From: MWCR01 sp049325475
Lineage (GTDB): Bacteria > Patescibacteriota > Patescibacteriia > 2-12-FULL-60-25
DNA length: 64,000 bases
Assembly: GCA_049325475.1 (NCBI GenBank)
Contig: JBMOLN010000001.1
Span: forward strand, 39,364-103,363
Direction of reading: 5' to 3'
Shown here: positions 34,333 through 43,609 of the stretch, in pieces
Layout: each line of letters opens with the position of its first letter
How positions within the stretch are numbered: the first letter of the stretch is position 1
Position numbers and translations under genes: made by a program
Notes under the pieces: model-generated
Told to the model about the DNA's origin: nothing
The model's database searches: none
The model's input: the letters and a program-made list of their open reading frames with translations, nothing else

Positions 34333-35904
34333 ATGGCTTATTCGCGTCATAATATTAACCGAATTGAAGAAGTTTTTGGCTCGGTTGAGCAAAAAATTCC
34401 CGAAGGAACGGATGTTATTACCGTGCATGCGGCAGTGAGCCGTATAGCTTTTATTTACGAAAAGATCAGAAACGCGGTTGATTATAAAGATGAGCATTTA
34501 ATCAGAAAAGCGGCAATTTTAAGGATGCTGAAAAGGTTGATTTTACTCGAAAGAGATCCTAGGATTATTGCGGAACATTTGATTAAGGAAATGATAGCTG
34601 CCAGATATTTGCCAAATGGAAAAGTCCCGCAGTCCGCAATCGATGATGTGTCGTGGAGGATATATAAATTGCAATTAATCTTAAGCGTTGGCGCCGGTTC
34701 GGATACTCATTTGGAATGGGTAAAATCCATAGTCGCAGTTGAGATAGAGGATATTTTGGTGGACGCCGGCAGAGAAAAGGCATTGGTATCATTTTTATTC
34801 GACAGAATCCAGCAGTCCATAAGGGTTACAGGGACTGACATGGACAGGTCCGGCCTGCAATTGCAAATTTATCTTGCTTGTTTCAGAACTTTAATAAAGG
34901 CTGACGATGAAATTTTGGGTTACAAAATGTTAAGAGCATTTTTACCGGAATGGCTGACACCGCAAAATTGGATGGATAATCCCAGGCCGATTGCGGAAAG
35001 ATTGGTGGCCGTGGAGAGAAGGATAAAGCTACAGCTGCGGCATCCTTTGAATCTGAAGTTTCAAAGAGTCATAAAGCCGTGGGCTGTTGCTTTGAACATG
35101 ATGAGTAATATTTTTACTCAAAAGCCGGAAGAAGCGAATACATTATTGAATAATCAAGAATCATTAAAGCAAAAGATACGTCTGACCGCTGAAGAGCAGT
35201 ATGCGATTACAAAGACAAGAGTAAGGCGCGCTACGGTCAGAGCGATGATATATTTGTTTTTAACAAAAATGATTTTGGCTTTACTTATCGAGGCTCCGGC
35301 AGAGTGGTATTTATATAATGAATTGCATTGGCGGGCGTTGGCCGTAAATCTTCTGTTTCCTCCCGTGCTTATGTTTATCGTGGGCTTATTTATTAAATTG
35401 CCGGGGCAAGACAACACCATCCGCATACAATCCGCTCTAGATGAATTATTGGTTGACGATGTGCCGGCACTTAGAGCCATTTCCGCACCACGCAAACGCA
35501 GCGCGATGGCCAAGACGATGCTGATGTTGACCTACTTTTTTACTTTTGTGGTTACATTTGGAGCCATAGGATTATTTTTGGAACAGGTGTCTTTTACGTG
35601 GATTTCAACTTTGATCTTTTTATTCTTTTTATGCCTGGTCAGCTTCTTCGCATTCAGGATACGCTTGAATGCGCGCGAGCATTTTGTGGTGGACGATAAA
35701 GTGACTTTGCGCAATTCTTTGGTTGATTTTTTTTCCATACCCATATTGCGCGCCGGAAAATGGCTGTCGATGTCTATCAGCCGTATAAATATCTTCTTAT
35801 TCTTTTTTGACTTTATTTTCGAGGCTCCATACAAGCTTTTCTTGTCTCTTTTGGAAGAATGGTTCGCCTTTGCCAAAGAGAAGAAAGACGAATTGCAGCC
35901 ATAA
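34333..35904 (+). CDS. Large helical membrane protein, function unknown
   Basis: A 523-residue protein. The first 300 residues are cytoplasmic and helical (HAAVSRIAFIYEKIRNAV, EHLIKEMIAARYLPNG). Then come four to five membrane segments between about 305 and 500 (MIYLFLTKMILALLIEA, LLFPPVLMFIVGLFI, YFFTFVVTFGAIGLFL, STLIFLFFLCLVSFF). A segment before the third helix reads LDELLVDDVPALRAISAPRK. I believe related proteins occur in other CPR genomes but can give no function. ATG 34333 is chosen over an upstream non-ATG start. Confidence 0.78.
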   Translation: MAYSRHNINRIEEVFGSVEQKIPEGTDVITVHAAVSRIAFIYEKIRNAVDYKDEHLIRKAAILRMLKRLILLERDPRIIAEHLIKEMIAARYLPNGKVPQSAIDDVSWRIYKLQLILSVGAGSDTHLEWVKSIVAVEIEDILVDAGREKALVSFLFDRIQQSIRVTGTDMDRSGLQLQIYLACFRTLIKADDEILGYKMLRAFLPEWLTPQNWMDNPRPIAERLVAVERRIKLQLRHPLNLKFQRVIKPWAVALNMMSNIFTQKPEEANTLLNNQESLKQKIRLTAEEQYAITKTRVRRATVRAMIYLFLTKMILALLIEAPAEWYLYNELHWRALAVNLLFPPVLMFIVGLFIKLPGQDNTIRIQSALDELLVDDVPALRAISAPRKRSAMAKTMLMLTYFFTFVVTFGAIGLFLEQVSFTWISTLIFLFFLCLVSFFAFRIRLNAREHFVVDDKVTLRNSLVDFFSIPILRAGKWLSMSISRINIFLFFFDFIFEAPYKLFLSLLEEWFAFAKEKKDELQP

Positions 35905-35937
35905 TGTTCCGTTTAGCTTAGCTCGACTGTACTTAAT

Positions 35938-35982
35938 TAATAAATAACAAATAATAAAGAATAAAGAATAAAGAATAAATTT
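35938..35982. repeat. AAGAATA tandem array
   Basis: Three to four tandem copies of AAGAATA preceded by AATAAATAACAAATAA; same unit as at 13461. Confidence 0.75.
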
Positions 35983-36004
35983 GGAGCACTTCGTGATTTA
36001 TTAT

Positions 36005-37138
36005 ATGACGTTTACTGTAAAACAAAAATCGAAGATTTCTTCAGCGAGGCGAGGGGAGCTAGAGACGGCTCACGGGGTTATCCAAACGCCTTTTTTTATG
36101 CCGATCGCTACAAAGGCGGCAGTGAAGACTTTGTCATCTGCGGATATGGAAAAACTTGGAGCACGGATTTTATTATCTAATACGTATCATTTATATCTGC
36201 GTCCGGGGATGGACGTAATTCAAAAATATAAAGGCTTGCATAAGTTCATGAATTGGAAGAAGCCGATACTGACTGATTCGGGCGGGTATCAAGTTTTTTC
36301 ATTATCCAAAATGAGAAAAATTACCGAGGAAGGTGCCGAGTTTCAATCGCATATTGACGGATCAAGACATTTGCTTACGCCGGAACTGTCAATGAAGGTT
36401 CAGCAAGCGCTTGGCAGCGATATCGTGATGGCTTTTGATGAGTGTACCCCGCCGGATTATACATCGGAGCAACTTATTGATTCCGTGGAACGGACAACGC
36501 GATGGGCCAAGCGATGTAAAGATTTTTTTGAACAAAATCGTGAATCATCAAATAATTCAGGAGCGCTATTGTTTGGCATAAATCAAGGAGCCACAAATGA
36601 AGCAATGAGAGCGGGTCATGCCGAGGCGTTGATTAAAATCGGTTTTGACGGTTATGCAATCGGAGGCCTCTCGGTAGGCGAGCCGCATGAGGAGGCTTGC
36701 AGGATCGTCGCAGCATTAGATAAAGTCTTGCCCGAGGATAAGCCTAGATATTTTATGGGCGGAGCCAAACCGCATGAGATTGTGGAATATGTGAAACGAG
36801 GAGTGGATATGATGGATTGCGTGATCCCGACCCGTAATGCCCGCCATGGGCTTATGTATCGTTTTAAGCACGAGGATCTGAATCGGTTGGATTTTTATGA
36901 AATCGTGCATGTGACAAATGAGAAATATGCAGCCGATCAAGCACCGTTGCTTCAGTCGCGGGGCGTGATCCAAACCGGGTTTGACGAAGAGCTGGAGAGA
37001 TATTCGCTCGGTTATATCCGACATCTGTTCAGCGTAGATGAAATGTTGGCTTTTAGGCTAGCCACATTGGTAAATATCAGGTTTTATTTGGAGTTGATGG
37101 AAAGAATACGAAGAGCGATAGAAGACCATAAATTTTAG
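36005..37138 (+). CDS. tgt: tRNA-guanine transglycosylase, zinc motif missing
   Basis: Tgt swaps guanine-34 of certain tRNAs for preQ1 or queuine. The 377-residue barrel shows SNTYHLYLRPG, TDSGGYQVFS (Asp91, general base), AFDECTPPDYT (Asp145), GGLSVGE and MDCVIPTRNARHG (Asp271, nucleophile). The usual zinc site, CxCxxC plus histidine near residues 318-345, is absent: the matching stretch reads SRGVIQTGFDEELERYSLGYIRHLF and keeps only the histidine. The rest of the C-terminus is intact and in frame. With queH nearby, queuosine formation is still likely; the start could be 35981 or 36005. Confidence 0.93.
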   Translation: MTFTVKQKSKISSARRGELETAHGVIQTPFFMPIATKAAVKTLSSADMEKLGARILLSNTYHLYLRPGMDVIQKYKGLHKFMNWKKPILTDSGGYQVFSLSKMRKITEEGAEFQSHIDGSRHLLTPELSMKVQQALGSDIVMAFDECTPPDYTSEQLIDSVERTTRWAKRCKDFFEQNRESSNNSGALLFGINQGATNEAMRAGHAEALIKIGFDGYAIGGLSVGEPHEEACRIVAALDKVLPEDKPRYFMGGAKPHEIVEYVKRGVDMMDCVIPTRNARHGLMYRFKHEDLNRLDFYEIVHVTNEKYAADQAPLLQSRGVIQTGFDEELERYSLGYIRHLFSVDEMLAFRLATLVNIRFYLELMERIRRAIEDHKF

Positions 37139-37144
37139 ACCCAG

Positions 37145-37168
37145 GACTCTAGACTCTAGACTCTAGAT
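37145..37168. repeat. CTAGACT tandem array
   Basis: Perfect tandem copies of the 7-mer ACTCTAG directly left of palindrome copy 5. Confidence 0.8.
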
Positions 37169-37174
37169 TTGAAC

Positions 37175-37255
37175 TGCGTTTGCCAGTAGTCCTGTTAGCC
37201 AGTTATCCGGAGTTAACTCGTTTGAAACGGATCAACTGGATTAATGGAGTACGTA
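37175..37255. repeat. Dispersed imperfect palindrome, copy 5
   Basis: Left half GCGTTTGCCAGTAGTCCTGTTAGCCAGTTATCCGGAG, right end TGGAGTACGTA; same orientation as copy 1. Confidence 0.72.
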
Positions 37256-37298
37256 GCAAGATGTTGTCAGCGGGGCGCGCGGGCGGTAGTATCCAGTA

Positions 37299-40235
37299 AT
37301 GGAAAATTTGCTGGAAAAATTGAATGACGCTCAAAAAAAGGCGGTTATTCATGAAAATGGACCGCTTCTTATCGTAGCCGGCGCGGGAACGGGCAAGACG
37401 ACCGTTTTGACGCGGCGCTTTGTCTGGTTAATGCAAGAAAAATCACTTAGAACCGATCAGATAGCGGCGGTTACTTTTACTGAAAAAGCGGCGCAGGAAA
37501 TGGAGGACAGGGTTTTGGAAATGCTGCCGGTCGGCGCCTATGATTTTTGGATTCATACTTTTCACGGTTTGTGCCAAAGAATATTGGAAAATCATGCACT
37601 GGAAATCGGCATACCGAATACATTTAAATTGGTAAGTGAAACCGATGCCTGGCTGATGCTGAAACGCAGGTTTGATGAATTGCCCCTGGACCATTACCGG
37701 CCGCTCGGAAATCCTGTAAAGTTTTTACAGGCATTATTGCGTCATATATCACGGGCAAAAGACGAAGGTATTACGCCGGACAAGTATGTGGAATTCGCGG
37801 AGAATTGTAAATTGGACGGGGATTCGGAAATTGTATTGGGGGAAAGGAAGAGGCTGAAAGAATTGGCGGATGTTTATGCGGCCTACCAAAAAATCCTTCG
37901 AGACGAAGGGGTTTTGGATTTTGGGGATTTGATTATGGAAACTTTGAGGCTCTTCCGTGAGCGTCCGATGGTTTTGGATAAGTATCGCAAGCAATTTAAA
38001 TATTTATTGGTTGATGAATTTCAGGATACGAATTGGGCGCAATATGAACTCATTAAAATGCTGGCTGCACCGGAGAATAATATTACGGTTGTTGGCGATG
38101 ATGATCAGGCGATTTATAAATTCCGCGGGGCGTCTCTTGCCAATATTTTACAGTTTAAAGATGATTATAAGGATACGGCTACTGTGGCTTTGATTGATAA
38201 TTACAGGTCGCATCAAGAGATTTTGCAGACATCATATGCATTGATTACCAAGAATAACCCCAATAGGCTTGAGGTTTCATTGGCTGATCAAGGATTAAGC
38301 AAAGAGCTTAAGGCTTTTTTGGGCGAGGGAGCGCAAGTGCAGGTGCACTGGGATGCGAGCATCGCTCAAGAAGCCGAGTGGGTCGCGGATGATGTTGCGG
38401 CGCGGCATTCGGAAAAACTGCATTGGTCTGATTTTGCGATTTTGGTACGATCAAATGACGATGCGATTCCTTTTGTTCAGGCGCTGGAGCATAAGGGTGT
38501 TCCATTTAAGTTTTTTGCTTTACGGGGCTTGTATACAAAGCCGGTGATTTTGGATGTAATAGCACTGCTTACATCGGCTGTGCGGCCATATGATAATACG
38601 GTTATTTGGCGTTTATTGCATTTACCCAGCCATCTCATAGCGCAATCCAGTATATTGCAATTGGTAAAATTTGCCGAGAAAAAAGGAATATCTATTTATG
38701 AAGCAATGCCGCAAGTAAGAATTTTTTTGAAAGATGACCCCGCATCGTGCAAACAGCTGGAAATGATGTCTAATTTTTTAGAAAAGATTGCAGAGTCGGC
38801 ACGCAGAGATTCGCCTTTGGCGGTTTTGCATATCGCTCTTGAGCAGACAGGGTATTTGGCTTATTTGCTAAAGCAGACGGAGAAAGACAAGGTTGAGTCT
38901 ATTTCTTTGTTGAATGAATTTGTTTCACGTATACGCAGATATGAATTTTCTACCAATGCGCCGAGTTTAAAGGAATTTATTGACGAATTGCGGCTGGAGA
39001 TAGAAAGCGGGGAGCAGGGAAGTTTGCATGCTGACGCGGAGGCGGGGCCTGATATGGTCAGGGTCATGACGGTGCATGCTTCCAAGGGATTGGAATTTGA
39101 TACGGTATATTTGGTTTCATTGGTGGATCAGCGTTTTCCAACCAGAAGGAGGTCGGACGCGATTCCACTGCCGGATGGATTGGTGCAGGAGAGATCGCAA
39201 GAAGGCGATGCTCACCTTGAGGAAGAAAGGCGTTTGTTTTATGTGGCTATGACCAGGGCAAAAAGGAGATTGGTTTTAACCGGAGCCAAATCTTATGGAG
39301 GAGCCAGGGATAAAAAGCCGTCGGTTTTTTTTGCGGAAGCCGGGTTAGATGTACCCGATTCGCCGGCAAGAGAAGCGGTGAACACTCATGATCTGCAAGC
39401 GAGCAGGATGCAGACCGTGGAATCGGAAGCTTGGAGAGAGGTTTTCCCCATAAAAAGACGTTTTTCTTTTACGCAACTGGTAGCATATAAAAATTGTCCG
39501 ATGCAGTATAAGTTTGCCCATATATATAGAATTCCGGTCTTGGGTTCGTATCAAAAAAGTTTCGGCCAATCAATTCATCTGACTTTGCAATTGATTTTGG
39601 CGCGATACATGGAGCGCAGCGGTGCCAAGCAAGCCAGTTTATTTGATGCGCCCGGGCAAAATCAAAAACAGGAAGGATTTTCTGTGTCTTTGGATGAAGC
39701 TTTGCAAATTTATCAAGAAAATTGGATTGACGCTTGGTATACTGATCGCAAACTGCATGATGAATATTTCGCCGAAGGCAAGGCTGCGGTTAAGAAGTTT
39801 GTTGAAGATTGCACGAAGCACCCTCCGAAAGTGAAGGCTTTGGAGCAAGGATTTGACTGGCGGCTGGGAGAACATTCGATAAAAGGAAAGATTGACAGAA
39901 TCGATGAAGCGGATGGCGGAATAGCAATAATCGACTATAAAACAGGGGAATGGAAAGAAGGTAATAAAGCCGAGTTGACAGACAAAGAACAATTATGGCT
40001 TTATCAGCTGGCTTCAGAGGCCAGGGGGTTAAAAGTACTGCGGTTGTCGTATAATTTTGTACGTTCCAATGCGATAGAAGATGTGCCTTTGCTAAAAGAT
40101 GAAGAAAAGGTTAAATTTGAAGAAACTTTATTGCAGCGCATGGATGAAATTTTTAAATCTTCTTTTCCGGCAACGCCTTCCATGTTTTTGTGTAAATTTT
40201 GTGATTTTAAGCATATTTGTGAATATCGGAAATAG
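37299..40235 (+). CDS. UvrD/PcrA-like helicase fused to a RecB-type nuclease
   Basis: A 978-residue superfamily 1 helicase for DNA repair. Walker A GAGTGKTT (about 28-35), motif Ia TFTEKAAQEM, motif II VDEFQDTN, motif III GDDDQAIYKFRGA, motif V VMTVHASKGLEFDTVY and motif VI FYVAMTRAKRRL are all present. The C-terminus (from about 715) is a PD-(D/E)XK nuclease with GKIDRIDEADGGIAIIDYKTG. Cysteines in YKNCPMQYKF and in CKFCDFKHIC fit the four-cysteine iron-sulfur clamp of AddB and Cas4. A single chain with both activities could act alone in end processing (inference). Confidence 0.92.
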   Translation: MENLLEKLNDAQKKAVIHENGPLLIVAGAGTGKTTVLTRRFVWLMQEKSLRTDQIAAVTFTEKAAQEMEDRVLEMLPVGAYDFWIHTFHGLCQRILENHALEIGIPNTFKLVSETDAWLMLKRRFDELPLDHYRPLGNPVKFLQALLRHISRAKDEGITPDKYVEFAENCKLDGDSEIVLGERKRLKELADVYAAYQKILRDEGVLDFGDLIMETLRLFRERPMVLDKYRKQFKYLLVDEFQDTNWAQYELIKMLAAPENNITVVGDDDQAIYKFRGASLANILQFKDDYKDTATVALIDNYRSHQEILQTSYALITKNNPNRLEVSLADQGLSKELKAFLGEGAQVQVHWDASIAQEAEWVADDVAARHSEKLHWSDFAILVRSNDDAIPFVQALEHKGVPFKFFALRGLYTKPVILDVIALLTSAVRPYDNTVIWRLLHLPSHLIAQSSILQLVKFAEKKGISIYEAMPQVRIFLKDDPASCKQLEMMSNFLEKIAESARRDSPLAVLHIALEQTGYLAYLLKQTEKDKVESISLLNEFVSRIRRYEFSTNAPSLKEFIDELRLEIESGEQGSLHADAEAGPDMVRVMTVHASKGLEFDTVYLVSLVDQRFPTRRRSDAIPLPDGLVQERSQEGDAHLEEERRLFYVAMTRAKRRLVLTGAKSYGGARDKKPSVFFAEAGLDVPDSPAREAVNTHDLQASRMQTVESEAWREVFPIKRRFSFTQLVAYKNCPMQYKFAHIYRIPVLGSYQKSFGQSIHLTLQLILARYMERSGAKQASLFDAPGQNQKQEGFSVSLDEALQIYQENWIDAWYTDRKLHDEYFAEGKAAVKKFVEDCTKHPPKVKALEQGFDWRLGEHSIKGKIDRIDEADGGIAIIDYKTGEWKEGNKAELTDKEQLWLYQLASEARGLKVLRLSYNFVRSNAIEDVPLLKDEEKVKFEETLLQRMDEIFKSSFPATPSMFLCKFCDFKHICEYRK

Positions 40236-40273
40236 TGCATAATGCATAATGCTTAGTGTATAGTGCATAATAC
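40234..40273. repeat. GTGCATAAT array
   Basis: Four degenerate copies of AGTGCATAATGCATAAT type. Related arrays lie at 12692-12715 and 32003-32034. Confidence 0.7.
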
Positions 40274-40356
40274 GAATTATTTACACGAAGTGGATTCAGA
40301 AATTGTTAATTTAAATTATAAATTATTAATCAAGCGAACGAAGTGAACGCGGGTTT

Positions 40357-40662
40357 ATGCCATGGGAATCGATAAAATTTATTTTGCCGAGATCCGTTAA
40401 GAACGCCGGCATAGAAGATCAGGTGACCGCTGAAAAAGTTTTGGCTTTGGCAAAAAAGATTTTGTTGTCGCGCTGGGGCGATGAGAAATCGGCTTTTATC
40501 GAATTTACCACTTTCAGCGATGGGAGGTTGACGGTCGATACTGTTTCGCCGTCTGCCATGCAGGTACTTGCCAGCGAAAAAAAGGATTTTTTAACAGCCT
40601 TAAATCAAGCGCTAAACAAAAAAATTGTTTTTGAAATAAGTATCCGCAGGAAAGGATTTTGA
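40357..40662 (+). CDS. DUF721/DciA-like small protein
   Basis: A 101-residue soluble protein. The order helix (ALAKKILLSRWGDEKS), strand with GRLTVDTVSPSAMQVLASEKKDFLTALN and a last strand (KIVFEISIRR) fits the compact DUF721/DciA fold, a loader partner of replicative helicase DnaB. The match is by pattern only and moderate. Another start may exist, as no ribosome site is clear. It precedes a membrane gene by 36 nt. Confidence 0.6.
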   Translation: MPWESIKFILPRSVKNAGIEDQVTAEKVLALAKKILLSRWGDEKSAFIEFTTFSDGRLTVDTVSPSAMQVLASEKKDFLTALNQALNKKIVFEISIRRKGF

Positions 40663-40697
40663 TCGGCATGTAAAAATGAGATATACTATCATCGCAT

Positions 40698-41087
40698 ATG
40701 AATTTTAAATGGTACGCGATTTTCATGGGATTCGGTACCGGGATATCCTGGATAGCCTGGATAATTATTATTCAAACCATGAACCCCAATGAGGCCGGAT
40801 TATTCGGGCATTTGTTTTTTTACGCAACTTTATTTTTGGCTTTGGTGGGCACATTGTCGCTGCTGGGGATTCTATACAGGATAGGCATCAGAAAACGCAG
40901 CGAGGTGCTGGTTAATCAGGTCAGGATAGCTTTCAGGCACGCTGTTTTATTGGCCAGTTTGGCTGTTATGAGTTTATGGATGGCTTCGCGGTCGGTGTTG
41001 CATTGGTATTATTTTATATTGTTGCTGGTAATGCTTTCTGCCGTTGAATACGTTTTTATTGTTGTTTTTGACAGCAAAAGGCGATGA
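40698..41087 (+). CDS. Four-helix membrane protein
   Basis: A 129-residue protein with four hydrophobic segments (GTGISWIAWIIIIQTM, FYATLFLALVGTLSLLGILY, HAVLLASLAVMSLWMA, YYFILLLVMLSAVEYVFIVV) and a basic loop between the second and third. Similar small proteins occur in CPR genomes; no function is known. TATACT lies 10 nt upstream of the ATG. Confidence 0.78.
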   Translation: MNFKWYAIFMGFGTGISWIAWIIIIQTMNPNEAGLFGHLFFYATLFLALVGTLSLLGILYRIGIRKRSEVLVNQVRIAFRHAVLLASLAVMSLWMASRSVLHWYYFILLLVMLSAVEYVFIVVFDSKRR

Positions 41088-41201
41088 TTAAATTTTTTAT
41101 TCATTGATATTTTGGCTACAAATAAATATTACATATATATCCACACTTGATGGAATGTTTTATATATGCGTATGATGCTGTAAATTGCAGTTATTATTTA
41201 T

Positions 41202-42248
41202 ATGTTTGAAGGAGTTTTAAACCGTTTTTCTACAGATGTTGGAATCGATTTGGGTACGGCCAATACTTTGATTTACGCGCAGGGCCGCGGGATCGTTGTT
41301 AACGAGCCATCGGTTGTGGCGGTTAATCTACGAAACGGCCAAGTTTTGTCAATCGGTCATGAAGCTAAATCCATGCTGGGCAAGACACCGCAGCATGTGC
41401 AAATGTCCAGGCCGCTGACACGCGGTATTATTTCGGATTTTGAAGTAGTGGAAAAGATGCTTAAATATTTTTTTCATAAAATTCACAGGGATTATAAATT
41501 GTTCGTGCCAAGACCAAGGGTTGTTATCGGAGTTCCTTTGGATGTTACGGAGGTGGAGAGGAAGGCTGTTGGTGACGTTGTTTTGTCGGCGGGCGGGCAT
41601 GATTTTACATTGGTTGAAAAACCGCTGGCGGCTGCGATCGGAATCGGATTGCCAATATCAGAACCGGTAGGCAATATGGTTGTTGATATCGGAGCCGGCA
41701 CAACTGAAATCGCAGTTATCTCTTTGAACGGCATCGTTACGGCGAAATCAATACCCATCGCCGGCGACGAGATGAATAGAAATATTATCCAGTACGCGCG
41801 CGATATGTTTAATTTATTGCTGGGCGAGCGCGTGGCGGAAGAAGTTAAACATGCCGTTGGTTCCGCAGTTTCACTTAAGGATAGAATGGAGGTTTCCATG
41901 CGAGGCCGTGATCTTTTATCGGGATTGCCCCGCGAGATTTTGGTGACAGACAGTCAGATAAGGGAAGCGCTGGCCAGATCGGTGCGTTCAATAACCGAAC
42001 ATATTAAATCAATTTTAGAAGTAACTCCTCCCGAACTTGTGGCTGATATTTATAAAAGAGGCGTCACTTTAACCGGAGGAGGTTCGCTGCTTAGGGGAAT
42101 CGATGAAATAATTCATCGGGAAACCGGCATCCCCGTTCAGGTAGCCGAAGATCCGATGTCCACCGTGGCCCGCGGCGCCGGCATGCTTCTGGAATCGCAA
42201 ATACTCTTAAAAGATTTGGCATTGCCAAAAACCGACAGGATTATTTAA
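41202..42248 (+). CDS. mreB: Rod-shape actin MreB
   Basis: MreB polymerises under the membrane and guides lateral wall synthesis. The 348-residue protein has the actin-fold motifs: phosphate-1 IDLGTANTLIY (near residue 14), phosphate-2 VDIGAGTTEIAV (about 162), connect-2 and the adenosine motif TLTGGGSLLRGID. The N-terminal FEGVLNRFSTDVG is normal. It opens the mreBCD-PBP2 unit; mreC follows after 9 nt. TATGAT at 41171 is a possible -10 box. Confidence 0.97.
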   Translation: MFEGVLNRFSTDVGIDLGTANTLIYAQGRGIVVNEPSVVAVNLRNGQVLSIGHEAKSMLGKTPQHVQMSRPLTRGIISDFEVVEKMLKYFFHKIHRDYKLFVPRPRVVIGVPLDVTEVERKAVGDVVLSAGGHDFTLVEKPLAAAIGIGLPISEPVGNMVVDIGAGTTEIAVISLNGIVTAKSIPIAGDEMNRNIIQYARDMFNLLLGERVAEEVKHAVGSAVSLKDRMEVSMRGRDLLSGLPREILVTDSQIREALARSVRSITEHIKSILEVTPPELVADIYKRGVTLTGGGSLLRGIDEIIHRETGIPVQVAEDPMSTVARGAGMLLESQILLKDLALPKTDRII

Positions 42249-42257
42249 TTTTTTCAC

Positions 42258-43076
42258 ATGCCAAGATATTCGCGTATGGCCATAGCGGTATTCATATTAC
42301 TGCTAGCCATGGCCACATTGCATATAACTCAAATATTGGGACCCATCGAGGACGGGCTGCGTTACATTTTTTCTCCGGTATCATATGTTTTTGATTATTC
42401 CGGCACCAGGTTAAAATCGGTTTTTATACAAAGACAATCATTAAGCGAATGCCAAGAAAAAAATTTGGACATTGAACGCAGAATAGCCGGAATGAGTGTT
42501 GATTATGTTAAGTTGAAAGCCTTGGAAGCGGAAAATGAAATTTTAAGAGAAACTCTGGGATATTTAAACGAACAGAGCTATGAGGCCGTAATGGCGCGTG
42601 TTATCAGCCGTTCGGTTATACCTACGGAGGATATTTTTATTATCGACAGAGGTTCCCGCGACGGATTGCAGAAGGGCATGGCTGTAATCGTGCAAAACGG
42701 AATGTATGTGGGAAAAATTTCCACGATTTACGATAGAACCGCTGAAGTGACTTTAACGAGCGATCCAAGCAGCAGAGTCGCGGTTTCATTGGCCGGTCAA
42801 CATAGGTTGGTGGGTTTGGTTGAGGGCAGAGGCAATCATACGGCCAGAGCGACATTGATACCCCATGAAGAGCCTTTGGCTCCGAATGACATTTTGGTGA
42901 CGTCCGGCACAGAAGAAAAAGTACCGGCAGATCTGGTTGTCGCCATCGTAAACAGTGTAATAGGAGAAGCTACGGATCCTTTTAAAAGCGCCACGCTTGA
43001 GCCGTTTATCCGTACCGAGTCGCTTAATCTGGTAGCCGTATTGATACCGCGGGCTCTGCGGCCGGATAATCTATGA
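42258..43076 (+). CDS. mreC: Rod-shape protein MreC
   Basis: MreC links MreB with the outside synthases. The 272 residues contain one N-terminal membrane helix (MAIAVFILLLAMATLHITQIL), a coiled coil (KLKALEAENEILRETLGYLNE, 92-110) and the beta domain with ARVISRS, IIDRGSRDGLQKGMAVI and PNDILVTSGT. The TGA stop overlaps the mreD ATG by 4 nt, so the two are translationally coupled. Confidence 0.94.
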   Translation: MPRYSRMAIAVFILLLAMATLHITQILGPIEDGLRYIFSPVSYVFDYSGTRLKSVFIQRQSLSECQEKNLDIERRIAGMSVDYVKLKALEAENEILRETLGYLNEQSYEAVMARVISRSVIPTEDIFIIDRGSRDGLQKGMAVIVQNGMYVGKISTIYDRTAEVTLTSDPSSRVAVSLAGQHRLVGLVEGRGNHTARATLIPHEEPLAPNDILVTSGTEEKVPADLVVAIVNSVIGEATDPFKSATLEPFIRTESLNLVAVLIPRALRPDNL

Positions 43077-43609
43077 GGACCTCTTCATGGTTTTTGTTGG
43101 GAATCATGGCATTGCTGTGCGGTTTTTATGAAAGCACTTTTGTTGCCGCGGCTCCTTACCCTTTTAATTATTTCAGGCCATTATTACCGGCTATGGCGAT
43201 ACTGCTTTTGCTGAACAGGCCGTACGCATCTTATATGGGAGCCGGTTTGGGAGGCGCATTAATCGATATATTCAGGCCGATAGGGGCGAATTTTGCGTTA
43301 GCCAGATACATGATCATCTCTTTTATACTCGACGCTATATCGGAATTGTTTATTACAAACCGTTCATTGTATGGAGCTTGGCTTTTGGTTTTTTTTGCAA
43401 GATTAATGGATTTGGTTTTAACATATTTTTCGGGGTATGGCGCGCATTTTGTCTTGGGGAGGCCGATTTATTTTGAAAATACGATATCATATTTATGGAT
43501 AGTCGTTTTTGATTTGATATTTATTTCCCTTTTATTTATTGCAGTGACATTTTTTACGAAAAGATTTTTTGTTTCCGTTTCGAATGCAAAAAATAAATAT
43601 GACATTTAA
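43073..43609 (+). CDS. mreD: Rod-shape membrane protein MreD
   Basis: A 178-residue membrane protein with five to six helices, placed between mreC and PBP2 as in other rod-shaped bacteria. Only the arrangement, size and segments such as YPFNYFRPLLPAMAILLLLN and GLGGALIDIFRPIGANF support the call, since MreD is poorly conserved. It overlaps mreC by 4 nt and PBP2 by 11 nt. Confidence 0.88.
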   Translation: MRTSSWFLLGIMALLCGFYESTFVAAAPYPFNYFRPLLPAMAILLLLNRPYASYMGAGLGGALIDIFRPIGANFALARYMIISFILDAISELFITNRSLYGAWLLVFFARLMDLVLTYFSGYGAHFVLGRPIYFENTISYLWIVVFDLIFISLLFIAVTFFTKRFFVSVSNAKNKYDI

